In this document: positions 51,242 to 63,625 of the stretch, piece after piece
How positions within the stretch are numbered: position 1 is the first letter of the stretch
How the letters are laid out: each line of letters begins with the position of its first letter
DNA from: Hofstenia miamia
Taxonomy: Eukaryota; Xenacoelomorpha; Acoela
Length of the DNA stretch: 64,000 nucleotides
Reading direction: 5' to 3'
Assembly (NCBI GenBank): GCA_004352715.1
Contig: SCFE01000015.1
Span: 1,915,953-1,979,952, forward strand
Translations under genes and position numbers: made by a program
Notes under the pieces: generated by a model
Databases searched by the model: none
What the model was told of the DNA's origin: nothing
Seen by the model: only the letters and a program-made list of their open reading frames with translations

Positions 51242-51562
51242 TTACAGAAATTGAGTCCCATCTCGTGGCACTGTTTTTTGCAAAAAATTAGGCCAAATCT
51301 CGCCATACTCCGCCCGGTTCAATGCGTTCCAGCATGCCAATATCTGGGAAGTACAGTGGATGTGGTTTATAAAATTTATCTGAAAGAATATAAATCCTCT
51401 ATCTTTTGGCGGCTCTGGAATATTATTATTTGTATTAGAGACACTTGTGTTATGGTCAAGCACCACCAAGCCTGAAAGCATACACCATAATAGTAGTATT
51501 AGAAACGTATATTCATAAAAAGATTTCAAAGACATATTAAGTTGACAAACAGAATTAAACAT
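51242..51562 (-). CDS. Small ORF with signal-peptide-like N-terminus (copy A)
   Basis: The frame is 106 codons. From the second Met (51535) it reads MSLKSFYEYTFLILLLWCML then SGLVVL, a good signal peptide or anchor, followed by DHNTSVSNTN with an N-glycosylation sequon. Past the repeat edge at 51427 it is unique: PEPPKDRGFIFF, then ILACWNALNRAEYGEIWPNF. An alternative 3' frame after a good acceptor (cctaattttttgcaaaaaacag) encodes the four-Cys CHEMGLNFCKTELTITQRCT and ends NNELKI. Either may be the true ending. The first 45 residues recur at 55387-55253. Function is unknown, and the start could be part of a repeat rather than a gene. Confidence 0.35.
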   Translation of the reverse strand: MFNSVCQLNMSLKSFYEYTFLILLLWCMLSGLVVLDHNTSVSNTNNNIPEPPKDRGFIFFQINFINHIHCTSQILACWNALNRAEYGEIWPNFLQKTVPRDGTQFL

Positions 51563-51659
51563 GTAATTCGTGTGAAAGTGGTTATATACATTACAAAGGA
51601 AATCATATTATACCTATAGCTAGGTTCTCGACACAGACGAGTCGTCAGAATTTTTATTC
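51427..51659. repeat. Modular repeat, left half (copy A)
   Basis: 233 bp matching 55252-55484 without indels and with about 10 mismatches (about 96% identical). It covers the signal-peptide-like start of the ORF on the minus strand and about 100 bp upstream of it. Confidence 0.9.
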
Positions 51660-51803
51660 AGGAAGGAGAAAGCTACTATTGGTTGTTTTTGTGTTGCAGA
51701 TGCAGGATATTCTTATGTTTCTTATGGTAAATAGATAGCGTATATTTTCAAAGAATACATTTGCTAACTTCTCAAATATCAATAGAAATTATGTTTATTC
51801 TGA

Positions 51804-51968
51804 TTAAATGAAATACACTCTTTGCAAAGCTTCTAAATAATTAATGAGATCTATAAGGCTGGCAAAATCATAATCTGCTACAAAAGCATTGCTAAGCATG
51901 TTGAATAACGCATCAGGGAAACGATGAGAAAGACCCCCGACATCTTGAGCAATATCATTTGACTTAAG
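51804..51968 (-). CDS. Unidentified terminal-exon-like segment
   Basis: The segment is 55 codons including the stop, beginning after an acceptor-like tcattgttactcgttag. It reads LKSNDIAQDVGGLSHRFPDA, LFNMLSNAFVADYDFASLID, LINYLEALQRVYFI and stop. Composition is balanced and helix-like, unlike the background. An AATAAA lies a few bases past the stop. If the TAG before it is not an acceptor, the open reading extends back to PHVQDRSVEAVIVTR and the segment is a pseudogene with one stop. The family is not recognised. Confidence 0.4.
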   Translation of the reverse strand, partial: LKSNDIAQDVGGLSHRFPDALFNMLSNAFVADYDFASLIDLINYLEALQRVYFI

Positions 51969-51979
51969 CTAACGAGTAA

Positions 51980-53600
51980 CAATGACAGCTTCAACTGATC
52001 TGTCTTGAACATGAGGCTAATTACGATCTATTTTATAGAAAAATATTATTTTTAAAAGACAAAAAATATACATAAATAGCAAAAAAAAACTTGTAAAGCC
52101 TAAAGCATTTTGAGGAGCAACTCATCAGCTTACTGAAATTTGAGTTGCAAATTTTTGACTATTTAAATGTGCTACTTAAATGAAAGGTTATATGAAATTG
52201 TAACACTCAAATCCTTAGATGAATGGAAGGCATCTACAGGCTATTCAAGTGCCAAAAATGAAGAAGAACAGATTAAAAAGGCCAAATTTTGGAGATTGTA
52301 AAAATCCTAGATAATGTCAAAGATAGACAATGATGTTATTGCTGAGGCATCAACCACATAACAAGCGCATGAAACTCATGCAAGCATCATGAAAATAATT
52401 TTAAGAGCCAGAAGCAATAGTGGAACAGGGATGAATGCTTGGGGGCATACCTCTTGTCATTGAAAGTTGATTAGAGGTAGAAATACAACTAACCACGTGT
52501 TTGTGTCTCGTCAGAGATAAAGCTGAGGCTGTTATTTAATCAGCCAAACACCCAAGCAGATGATGTGAATGAAATAAGGATGGAAAATTTAAGATATTAT
52601 TAAAACATGAAACGAAGGAATTCACCCCCAAATGTATGAAATTTTTTACAGACACTTTGCAAATTTTCATTTCTTGCTAAAGAAATTCTGGCTTAGATGT
52701 AACTTAACAAGTAAATTTCCATTGACTATGTCTTGATATAACTTGCATATGGAATGTCTTATTTCATTAAGGGTATTAGCTTTCCATAAAATGGTAATGC
52801 ATACGTTTGAAAGTTACCAGTTGCTCTCGAAAATTTAAAATTTATAAGTCCATGAAATTTTCTCTAAATATAGAAACATATATTTGGATTCTATGAGTAA
52901 TTCAATTAAAAAAGGCTCATACAATCAAGAAAAATTTTGCTTGCTAACTGATTTTGTTTTATATATGCACATGTTTATGTTGGCTAATTGTTATTCAGAA
53001 AATTACTTCTTTGAAATCTGAAAATAATGTAATATCTTAATCTGATGCGATTACAACAGATTTCTTTTTCATAAATTAGAGTTACAATTTTGATAGAATA
53101 TTTAGACTTTGACGACATGGCTGAACACTTAAGGTTGTGGGGACTGATAATTTTTGTCCAGTAGCTTATTGTTAATTGTCTAAATTGCTATGTTTTGAAT
53201 TCCTATCATAACAATATGGTTAGTCTTCTCACATGTTTGATAAGCTATACATTGCATCTTGATCAATCATCTATTGAGAGGCCATAAGATAAATAATCCT
53301 TTCACAAAATGCTTTTGCAACTGAAATGCAAAAAAAATTAGGAAGTCCAGTAGCCGGCTTTTACAAAGTAGTTCTTCCACAGATATTGAAACAGATAGAA
53401 GAACATACTATGATTTATAACACAGAGTTATAATATAATAGAGTACTACACCAATGTCAAAAATAAATATACAACAACAAAAAGGAAACAGTAATTATAA
53501 ATATAATGTTTCACCGGCAGATAAATTTCTTGGAATATTCGAATTTAATTGATTTGAAAGATTTTCTTTTAGTAATTCTTGCACTTTATTGCAAATACGT
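51980..53600. other. AT-rich stretch without recognised features
   Basis: I see no gene. A few short coding-like plus frames occur near 52200-52330 but are too weak to call. Confidence 0.45.
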
Positions 53601-53607
53601 TACTTAA

Positions 53608-53833
53608 GGCCACGGTTAGACTAATGATTGGTTGAAAAATGATCTATCACATTTTGGTTGAATCGCATGTCTAACCACCCGAGATAATTAGTGATGTGAC
53701 GATCGCAAAGAAATCGTGCGCGTTTGATTTCCTTGTGATCATCACATCGTTAATTATCTCGGGTGGTTAGACATGCGATTCAACCAAAATGTGGCAGGTC
53801 ACTTTTGAACCAATCACTAGTCTAACCGTGGCC
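53608..53833. mobile_element. Foldback MITE, Harbinger-like
   Basis: 226 bp made almost wholly of two inverted arms of about 110 bp, starting GGCCACGGTTAGACTA, with many fully matching runs (for example TTTTGGTTGAATCGCATGTC). It is flanked by TAA on both sides (53605-53607 and 53834-53836), a 3-bp target duplication typical of PIF/Harbinger elements. It has no coding capacity. Some arm mismatches show modest age. Confidence 0.85.
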
Positions 53834-54542
53834 TAATGCTATTTGTATGTGCTTGTACATTTCTTATATAATAAATTGCTAACTATGTCATCTAAAATTG
53901 CCCTATGTTGGCAATAGGTCATTTTTCTATATAATTATACCATCTAAGCATGCAGCAATGACAGTATTCCATTCAAAAATATATAAATCCGCTAACTATT
54001 TGCTCACAGAAATAACAGTAAACGACCTAAATTTAGTAGGAGGCGTCAATCGAAATGGGAGAATGACAATATAACTAAGTAGCTTTCACTGCACAACCAA
54101 AAAATTAAGAGTAAGGTGTTATGAAACCATAATAATAACTCATTACAAACATGAGTTGTGATCGTCCTGCTGTTTTTTATGTTTTGTAGCTTTTTGTACA
54201 ACTTTCCTGTGCAGTTGTCTAGCTTTCTTGTGCTGTTTTCATCTCAAGAGTTTCATCAAAGTAAATTCAAGTGACAATACATCCATAGTAGCAATAATTT
54301 TTCCAGAATCTGTAATAAAAAATTTTGTGATGTTATTCATTACGATGCTTTTCTCATAATATAATAACCAATTTTTGAAATACAAAGAAGATATTTTGTA
54401 TAACATTGGACCTATTGCTTTTGTGCTGAATCACACATTTTGTCCATGACTAACTTATGAATGTAGGGCATATTTCTGAACGAGTTCTTTATTATTTCTA
54501 GTTGCAAGCAATTGGTAATTTTAATGCAAGCTTCATTACAAT

Positions 54543-54596
54543 TATATATATATATATATATAATATGCTTAAAATATATATATATATATCTATATA
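54543..54596. repeat. (TA)n microsatellite, two runs
   Basis: Two TA runs separated by TGCTTAAA. Confidence 0.9.
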
Positions 54597-55084
54597 GTAC
54601 AAAAATTAATTTGTTATTAATTACACATTTAAGAATCTTTCAAAATTCATGCATCCTAATATGAAAAAGTTGTATCTTCGCCCTTGTAGCAAAAAATGTT
54701 TATTTACATTAAATATTTCAAAAGCGTTTTCTGCACTATTTATCAGAGACAAGAAAATTCTATGAAATAATGTCGAATGTCATGTATAAATGTGAAAAAA
54801 TTGGCGATGCAGGCGATTTCTATAGCTGAATTAAAATTAACAAGCAAGGCAACATTTAAACACGTTAAATGCCAAACTATTTGCAGAATTAATCATATTC
54901 GCGTTTACCATGCTAGTTAGTTATCGCGCCTTGTACATTTAGCAATTGGTGCTTTGAAAACACGAATTAATTATTCGGTTGGGAATACTTTTTAGAGCGA
55001 AGTAACATAAAGCAAGGACAATTAGGGAAAATAGGTGAAAAATATTGAGTTTCACATTTTTACACAATATTATTTAAAATATTT

Positions 55085-55387
55085 TCAAATACGTGCACTG
55101 CTCATGAGAAAAAAATCTTTGTAAAAAGATTTGGCATGACACGGTTGAATCACATGATAGGTCAAAAATTGAAGCGTGTTGGTAATTGATCTATGTAAGT
55201 ACCATTGAGCATTTGTCAGCCCTTGTGATTTATAATTGGGGATCAGTGGGGTATTTGTATTAGAGACACTTGTGTTATGGTCAAGCACCACCAAGCCTGA
55301 AAGCATACACCATAATAGTAGTATTGGAAACATATATTCAAAAAAAGATTTCAAAGACATATTTAGTTGACAAACAGAATTAAACAT
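55085..55387 (-). CDS. Small ORF with signal-peptide-like N-terminus (copy B)
   Basis: The frame is 100 codons, and residues 1-45 are the counterpart of copy A with three substitutions (Tyr to Phe, Thr to Met, Leu to Pro in the hydrophobic core). After SNTN it diverges completely into PLIPNYKSQGLTNAQWYLHR and on to a different end. The Pro in the core weakens the signal peptide. The abrupt loss of similarity at the repeat edge suggests either exon shuffling or a repeat inserted in unrelated DNA. Confidence that it is expressed is low. Confidence 0.25.
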   Translation of the reverse strand: MFNSVCQLNMSLKSFFEYMFPILLLWCMLSGLVVLDHNTSVSNTNTPLIPNYKSQGLTNAQWYLHRSITNTLQFLTYHVIQPCHAKSFYKDFFLMSSARI

Positions 55388-55678
55388 GTAATTCGTGGGA
55401 AAGTGGTTATATACATTACAAAGGAAATCATATTGTCCCTATGGCTAGTGTCTCGACACAGACGAGTCGTCAGAATTTTTATTCTGATAAGTACTGCGAA
55501 AACCCTCATTAGTAAAAGATCTGAGCTTACAAAAATTAATTCAACCAGCCTGTCAGCATTTGTTGGGATTTAACCTGAAAAAGCACTTCCCTTTAAATAA
55601 TTGAATATGTTCCTTTCTCGTACACATGACATTAATACAATTTAACATCAACGGCATTGAACTGCTGTCCATTAGAAT
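55252..55678. repeat. Modular repeat, complete copy B
   Basis: Left part 55252-55484 matches 51427-51659. Right part 55485-55678 matches 59112-59305 (three mismatches in 194 bp). The two matches abut exactly at 55484/55485, so B looks like the full unit of about 427 bp, and A and C look like halves. Confidence 0.85.
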
Positions 55679-56265
55679 TTCCTAAAATATTCAAATCTTC
55701 GAATGGAATCTAGTTTCTTGTATTTGTATTACAAGAGCTTTTTTCTGAAAAAGTCAACACCGAAATTAATTTAAGCAACTGAACAAACTCGCTAACAATG
55801 ATCTTCATTATATGGTGATTATAAAATTCAGGAAAAATGGCATGTCAACATAAATTATATGAGAAAAATATCATATAAATGAATTTCAACTGCTCTGCTG
55901 TGCTGCGTTTAAAATGAAAAATAAATTAATATTCACATAAACGCTAATTAATTGTATACTCCAAAACTGTATGCGCAGAAAATAATTCCCACAAATCTTC
56001 CTACATCGAACTCAGCATTTGAGGTATCGTTGCAAACCTACCGAAATAATTTATATTTTCAGACGATATTTTCAAAATACCTATGCGTTTTTGAAGTTAT
56101 AGATAATCCCAAAAAAATACGAAAAATACAACAACTAGAAATCTTTTCATATACCTGCTGCAATTTGTTATTGTTTTACATTGTTTCTGTTACTCTATCT
56201 AGATATGCAAAAGGGAAAATTGCAATTTTTTAAACAGCATTTAAACAACAATTCCTCAGAGCAAT

Positions 56266-56267
56266 CA

Positions 56268-56301
<34 letters not shown>

Positions 56302-56531
56302 TCCTAACATTGAACCTCCAACTTCGTTCATTAAAAAAAATCAATAGTAATCCTTATAGAATGCTATTTAGGTAAATATNNNNNNNNNNNNNNNNNNNNN
56401 NNNNNNNNNNNNNNNNNNNNNNNNNNNNNNNNNNNNNNNNNNNTATATATATATTCCTAACATTGAACCTCCAACTTCGTTCATTAAAAAAAATCAATAG
56501 TAATCCTTATAGAATGCTATTTAGGTAAATA
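56266..56531. repeat. (TA)n and gap-spanning duplication
   Basis: (TA)n at 56266-56299 with the following 80 bp is repeated at 56444-56531 after 64 N (56380-56443). Probably overlapping contig ends. Confidence 0.85.
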
Positions 56532-59111
56532 TTATTGAACAAACCGGTGAACCTTATATATCAATGTAGATCGCTATACCTCAGTACTAATCCTAACCAA
56601 TAGATTAGGCAAAAGGCAATTTTGTAGATTGTAAGAGCGATAATTTAATGCTTAAAATTGTTTGGGAATTACAATTACACTTATTTAGTACGAGATTCAG
56701 TCTGGATGCTTTGGTGGCCATAATCGAAAGTAAGCTGTCATTAAATATTAATCCCGTGATTAAAAGCTTATAAACTCTGATCTTATTCCCTAAGCGATAA
56801 CCAATGTTTGACAATTTGCCATGTTATCGACATTGAGAAATATATTTTGTTTCCCACAACAAAGATTTCCCCAGACTCGCTTTAGAAACAAATTCCTAGA
56901 GTTTGACAACGTTGGTGATAAGTATACAAGATTCTGTGTGGTCATACGAAATTTCCAACGATGTTACTAACTATATACATATATACAATGTATATTGTAG
57001 ATGTAGATTTAATTCTTGAACATTTATTTCAGCGCATTTCCTAAATACACCTTGAAAAAGTAATTCAAAAGCCTTGTCAGATCTTTGAACTTTTACCAAT
57101 TACCTTAGAGATGTATGGTAGCCAATGAGTAATATTAAGTCTCATTTGAGACGTTCCAAAAACCCAGTCTTTCAGACTTAAGTTTTCAAAAGATCATTCA
57201 AGTCCTTGAACAATAATTTCAATTACATTAGTGAAATATAATTGGCATAATTTGCCAAATTGAGTCTTTCTTTTAAGTTTAATTTACAATTTAACCCTAA
57301 TTTAGATATAACCATTAAACATGACACTCTACATTTGATAAATGTTAATTGATAGATCAAAATACAGCTTATACATTTTTTAGTAATAGCATTTTGAATA
57401 TGAAATATTAATTGAGATAGTGGTTTTATTTTTTTGTGAAAAGTCCAATATCTTAATCATTATATGCTAGTGAATACATAATTGAAGAGGATATGCAGTT
57501 TATTATCTTGAGAATAAGTCACCTTTTCGCCAAGTATCTATAATTAAGTTGCACTAAAAGGAATTAAATTCGAAATAGCTCAATTATTCACAAATTTGAA
57601 CAATATTGTCAATTAGTTTAAGTAATGAATAACATACAAAACTTATTTCTCACTTGGGTTTTTGATTTCAATTAGTTGAACAATTTTCTTTCTTAGAATT
57701 TGAAGCCTATCAATTATGTCTTACTAGAATTAAAACTATGAATGTTAAGATAAGATAATTCTATATTTACAGGTTTTTCTTACAATTTCAAAATCATAAA
57801 TCTCTATATAGTTTCGGTAAGTGTAAAAAATACTTGCAAGAGAATGTTCTTTTCAGGATCAATATTATGAAATTTGTAACCTATCCAAGATTTTCCGAAG
57901 TTGAACTTTTGTTTTAGAATTCATTCCTTAACAAGTTTGCGAAATTGTTTTATGTTTTTAATACATTTGATCTCTTAAAGGAATTCATTTCATTATCTTA
58001 TTGCATGTATTTATATAAGAATGTTGTTAAATCCTGTAAATATTGAACATTTTAAATGAAGCAATTTTTTTATTTTTGTCAAGGAAATTTTGCAATATAT
58101 TTATAGAGATCTTAGAGACAAGTGTTTGTTGAATTGCTTATTTTTCTGAGATTCATATTGAAAATCCATTGTCAACATTTACTAAGTAAAATGCGTGTTT
58201 CATAAGAAATTTTAGATGAACAGTTGTGTTTATTAATGTTTGGCAATGCTCTTACAATAACGCACAATAAGAAATTGCTAATAAACAAAAATATTGAAAT
58301 AAATTTTGAACAATGTGAAATTTAAAAATTATTTATATAAAGTAAATAATTAACTGTAAGTCAATTTTACCACTGCAAATTATAGTATAGTAACTTCACT
58401 TTCATGTTGCAAGAAATAAGAAATTTTAATTATTTTCAAGTATTTGAAAAACATATTTATTACTGATGTTATTTATTTCCCGAGTCACATTTTGCGTATT
58501 GTAAGCCGGCTATCTTTTGAAAGTGAAAGGATTATTATGCAGTATATTTACTGAATTAACATGTGTTCTTCTCAATTATTTTCTGTGGGAACAAATTGAG
58601 CAAGCGTGGAAATTCTATTTTTATCTAATATCGCACACAGTGCTATATCCTTAGTTTATTATGGAAATATAGCTCACAGGGATTTTTTCTGCAAATCCGG
58701 CAAATTTATTATGAGTATCTTTGCCAATTATTAAATCATAGCAAATCTCCAATTTAGCCAAAGGTGCCATCAACTACAATTAGCCAATGGATTTTGTTTT
58801 TTATATGTTTTTTATTGAAGTCAAATCACTTCAAAGAATTTCATTAATTGACTTATCAAACATGATTTAACCAATAGCGAACAATAAGCTACTGTCTCTA
58901 ATGTGAGTAAGATTTAACATTACAATTATTTGGTATGTTTTCTTGATAATTACTAAATAGAAGAATGATTCTTGAGCTACAGATTTCTAGATAGAATAAT
59001 TCTATAAATTTAATTACGAAGAATGTTATCTATTATATATATATATATATATATGCAACAAATTTATATTTTGTTTACTCGTCCTTTACATATTTAAAAA
59101 ATAAATTCCCT
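56532..59111. other. AT-rich stretch without recognised features
   Basis: I see no gene. CpG is sparse, but not absent as in 21.5-25.8 kb. (TA)n at 59034-59054. Confidence 0.45.
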
Positions 59112-59305
59112 TGATAAGTACTGCGAAAACCCTCATTAGTAAAAGATCTGAGCTTACAAAAATTAAATCAACCAGCCTGTCAGCATTTGTTGGGATTTAA
59201 CCTGAAAAAGCACTTCCCTTTAAATAATTGAAAATGTTCCTTTCTCTTACACATGACATTAATACAATTTAACATCAACGGCATTGAACTGCTGTCCATT
59301 AGAAT
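59112..59305. repeat. Modular repeat, right half (copy C)
   Basis: 194 bp matching 55485-55678 with three mismatches and no indels. Confidence 0.9.
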
Positions 59306-59599
59306 ACATACAAATGACTCGATGAGCAAATTTTTAAAGAATTGTGATGTTTTCATTTTTAATGTTAAAGTAAACTCAAATATTGCTATAGATATATATT
59401 TATAATTGAGTTTATCAACAGTAGATGGCGTCTAAAACTGCACAAAATGAAAACTACTTTATTTAATGAAATTATTGAAGTATGAATTATTCAAAAGAAA
59501 ATTTTACGGAATATATATCAGTAAAATAACCAAAACTTATAATTTGTGTAGCATAATTATGATATATAATATCATCCGAAGTAAGGAATTCTATTATAA

Positions 59600-60800
59600 A
59601 TCATACAATTCTGAAAGTCCTAGATATCTCATAAATTTTAATGGGATGAGGGGTGTGACATGAACTTTTGTTGATGTAAAATCACGTGCTGTCACTAGTA
59701 ATAGAACAATGATCGAGTACCATTGGGGAACACTGATAGCCACCACTGATTCACTGGTGGAAAGTTGAGGGTTTTGGAAACGCGATTGAGTAATTGAGGC
59801 ATTATTGCTCTTGCAGTGAGTAAAGAGCTTATGATGAAGAGGTGCTAGATATGTTGAATATTTGACGAATAGTAAACAGGTATTTTTCAAAACCAGAATC
59901 AAAAGAAGATAGTTTTTTCAATGACATAATCACTATATCAAGGTTTATGTCTGCAGAATTTTGAAGAACTAAAAATTTCTATACAAAGAAAATTCAAGGA
60001 ATAATTTTTGAAAGTAGATATAAACAGTTCATCTGAATCATAACAATTTTAGCTACTTTATTTATTAGTTGAAGAGCGTAAAATTTTAAAAGAGGAACTA
60101 CTTCTTGAGCTTTTGCACACATTGAAATATAAACAGACTTATCCAGAGTAATTGAGTTAAAAAGGTCACTTTCAGTAGAGAGGGTGATCGCATGGTTTCT
60201 TGAGAAGATCAATATTTAAAGTATTTTCTTTCAAAATCTTTGCTTTAATAAAAAAAGAACTTGTGTGAGATGTAAATTACAAAAGTAGATAGTATCTTGG
60301 TTCTCTTTTACAAAGATGGTAATAGCAATAATCAATAAATGATTGAAATCCATTATCTTCTTCAAATAAAGAAAAATCAGTGGTTAGAGCTAATTAATGA
60401 CATTTCGGTTAGTAAGAGTGTTACCTAAAATTTCATTATTAAGTTTGAAGTCAAGGGCCACAATGCTACCCTCTGAAAAATTTGCACAAGGTTTAACTAA
60501 ATCTTAAATAACTAGTTCATGAAAATATATGTATAATCTAAATTTTTATCATTAATGTTAGTAGAAAAGTCTACTAGATAAATAAAGACATCATTTGCAA
60601 GCATTAAGTCTCTAAGTTTGTTACCACAATATCTATCAGGAATTCTGAAATCGCCAAAGCATTGTTTAATAACTTTATGGAAAAAATTGATTGATTTTTG
60701 AGATGTATCACGGAGGTAATCATTAACATGTGCAGATTTTGGAAATAGCAGAGCAATAATAGCAGAGGATGTAAGTACTAGTGCTGTATCCGGTCCGTTC
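59600..60800 (-). pseudogene. Possible decayed coding region of unknown family
   Basis: The minus strand has a series of coding-like fragments in different frames: SAIIALLFPKSAHVNDYLRD with QKSINFFHKVIKQCFGDFRI (60770-60590), GSIVALDFKLNNEILGNTLT (about 60450), ITLSTESDLFNSITLDKSVY (about 60170) and FEKYLFTIRQIFNISSTSSS (about 59880). Stops and frameshifts separate them. I do not recognise a family. It could be AT-rich noise in part. Confidence 0.3.
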
Positions 60801-60984
60801 AATCCGAACAGGTTAAGACCAGTTATGGCGGTACGATTTGCTTAAATCAGGTTAAACTATAGAAGCCGATTAATCAGGTTAAAGTCCGGTTAAATATAAA
60901 TAATTCTATTTTTGTTTACAATGATTGCGGTATTACAAAATAAATGAAATGATAGAAAAGAGTGCGAAAATTTTTACTTGTAAT

Positions 60985-63335
60985 TTCATCCAGGTACAGT
61001 TACGTGGGCATTATTGGACCATTTTATAGTTTCAAGCAAAATAATGAAGATTATTAGGGATGTCAGAGCTTGGCGAGGCGTAGATCTCGATTCGGACCAT
61101 GACATGATGATCATGTATCTCCTGCCTTTTACCAAAAAAAGCAGAGGACGCAGTAAGCGTCTTAAGGATTGTTGCAGTGGGAACAGTAGACAACCTATGG
61201 GCACGCAATCCCAGTGGTCTTTCCTTCAATTCCGGTTCATAACGGATGCTCATGAAGCAAGTCTTAGGCAACTTTTGTCAGAAGTGGAAACGGGATATGA
61301 ACACACGCTCGATTGCATGCACAGTGCAATAAAACCCTTCCTCAGAATTACCAAATTCCGAAAGTAGACCCAGTCTACGAGTGCGAGGAAGTTAAGGAGG
61401 CAGTTGAACACAAGCGTGCAATGAAACGAGTGTTTTTAAGTTGCAAAGGCCAAATCAGCTAAAGGAATTATTTCAGAACGACAAGGGCAGTGAAAAACTG
61501 CATCAGGTTGGCGTAAACTGGCCATCATTATGGGAGCATTGGACACCCTTGATGAAGCCAGAGATGGCGGCGACTTGGGCGGCATCAAGAGGTGTATTCA
61601 AAAGATTGTCAGAGTGAAACATGATGGGCTGCCTGAAAATATAGCCAGATCTAAGCCAATAGAGTTCATTAAACATTTCTCGCAAGTGTTTAAAGAGTCT
61701 GCCAAGGATGAAGATACAAAGGCATTAATTGATAAGCTGGATTTTGGGCTTGAATTGCCAACAAAGTTTTACTGAGGTTCGAACGGCCATAGATTCGTTA
61801 AAACCGCAAAAAGCTCTAGGTCGCAATGGGCTTCAGGGTGAAGCTTTCAGATATGGGAGCAGTGCGCATATCGAACGCCTTACAGAAGACTGCACAAATA
61901 TTTAGTACGGAGAGATGTCTAAGGAAATGGTGTAATGCAGAAGTTATCTTCTTGCACAAAAAGGGTTCTAGGTCTGATCCTAATAATTACCGCACTATTT
62001 TCCTATTGGATGTGAGAGGAAAAATCTTTGCAAAAATTCTGTATAGCAGGCTGGAGCAATTGCTGGGTAATAAACATACACCCTCCACGAACTCAATTTG
62101 GTTTTAGATCAGGCAAGTCTACTTTCCAGGCCATGCATGTGCTGAGGCAAGCCCAGAAAGCTGCTAGATCACGGAAGGAAAACCTTCTTGCGTCTTTCAT
62201 TGACCTCCAGAAGGCCTTTGATTCCGTTCAAAGACAAGTATTTTGGCAGTGTCTAGCAGCAAACGGTGTGCCAAAACGGATAATCAAGATCGTTAAATCC
62301 TTGCATGATTCACCAATTGCACACATTCGAGGCGAACATCCAGGCGCAAGCTTTCGGCTTGAGCGTTGAGTTCGACAATATGTGTGCCCGGTCCTTGCTT
62401 ATTTAAGCTCCTTTTCCACTATCTGATTTGTGAGGGACTCCATGAAGCCCCCAAGGAATTGTTTTTAACTCTTTCTTTGGAAAATGGGAAGTGAAACTTA
62501 AGCATATCAAGTGTGCGGATGATCTCTGTCTTTTTGGCAGGTCCGAGTAACAAATACAGAGCTATCTAGATGGTCTATTTACAGTTCTAGTGCCACTAGG
62601 TATTAATACCTCTGTACCAAAGATCAACTGCATGTGATTATCAAGGGCATCGGAAAGAACTTCTGATATAGTTCATGTCTCTGGAAAGAAGATTGAATTC
62701 GTATCACAGTTTAAGTGCTTAGGCTCGATGATCAGCACTGCTAGGATGCCCAGCTCTGAAGCAAGAAATCGGTGCAATTGTTCTGTTGCCAAGATCTTGC
62801 GATATCGGCGAGTAGAACGACAGAATGGCTTTGGCAAAGCACTCTCTTGCCTTGTCTTACAAGGCGTTATGGTACCCACTCTGACCTTTGCGTGAGAGAC
62901 GTGAGCAGAAACTGCTAGGGAACTGGAAATGCTTGAGGCTTCCATGAGCACCTGTAAAAGGGTCTTTTGTGGTGTCTCACTCCGGGATAGGTTAATCACG
63001 GACAAAGTTCACGAATTTATGCCTTTTCAAAAGTAAGCACAATAGTAGCACGTAAGCGCTTAAATTTTGTTAGCCGGATTATGTTGCGCAGTGAAAGCAT
63101 AACTAGTGATCATCCCCTTGAGTTAGCAATGACCAAGGCATCAATAGTTCCTGAAGGTAATGGCCACATCGATAGTGCACGGAGAAATCAGCGCTGGGGA
63201 ACGCGGTTGGTACTTGATGTACAGTGGTTAATGGACGTTACTCTGAGGAGTCTCAGGATTTTTTCCACGTTGACTACATCATGCTTTAGGGATAAGAAAG
63301 GTAGTGCAGTGATTCACAAAATTGAGATCTGATCA
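60985..63335 (+). pseudogene. 5'-truncated non-LTR retrotransposon (endonuclease plus reverse transcriptase), broken
   Basis: The sequence begins inside the apurinic-type endonuclease domain: DHFIVSS, then DVRAWRGVDLDSDHDMMIM (61014-61109), where the usual SDHH is SDHD. The reverse transcriptase follows in shifting frames: AIDSLKPQKALGRNG (about 61800), KKGSRSDPNNYRTIFLLDVR (about 61960), FGFRSGKST and FIDLQKAFDSV (62098-62230), and CADDLCLF in place of YADD (about 62510). The C-terminal region has FVSQFKCLGSMIST (about 62700), LQGVMVPTL (about 62855) and a final WGTRLVLDVQWLMDVTL (about 63195). At least four frameshifts or stops make it inactive. The layout resembles RTE-like elements, but I cannot fix the clade. 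Confidence 0.85.
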
Positions 63336-63625
63336 AAGGTGACACGGATTTGATCCAAAGGAGATTTTCTGGATTGGTCTTCACAACAGTCCCAAAGCTT
63401 ACGAGACACCTATGGTGTACGGAGTAGAAAGTTGTCAATCTTCATGTCAGGGATGACCATACTTAGATCTTCAATTGGGAAACGGATGCTGATTGCTGAA
63501 GGTGTATAGCAGAGGGTTGTTACAAGTCGTATAAGAGTAAAGGTTGGTATTTATGGCACATTAAGACCAGTCATCCCAACCTTTTAGAGCATATAGAGGC
63601 AGGCAACATAGGAAGCTCCAAGGCT

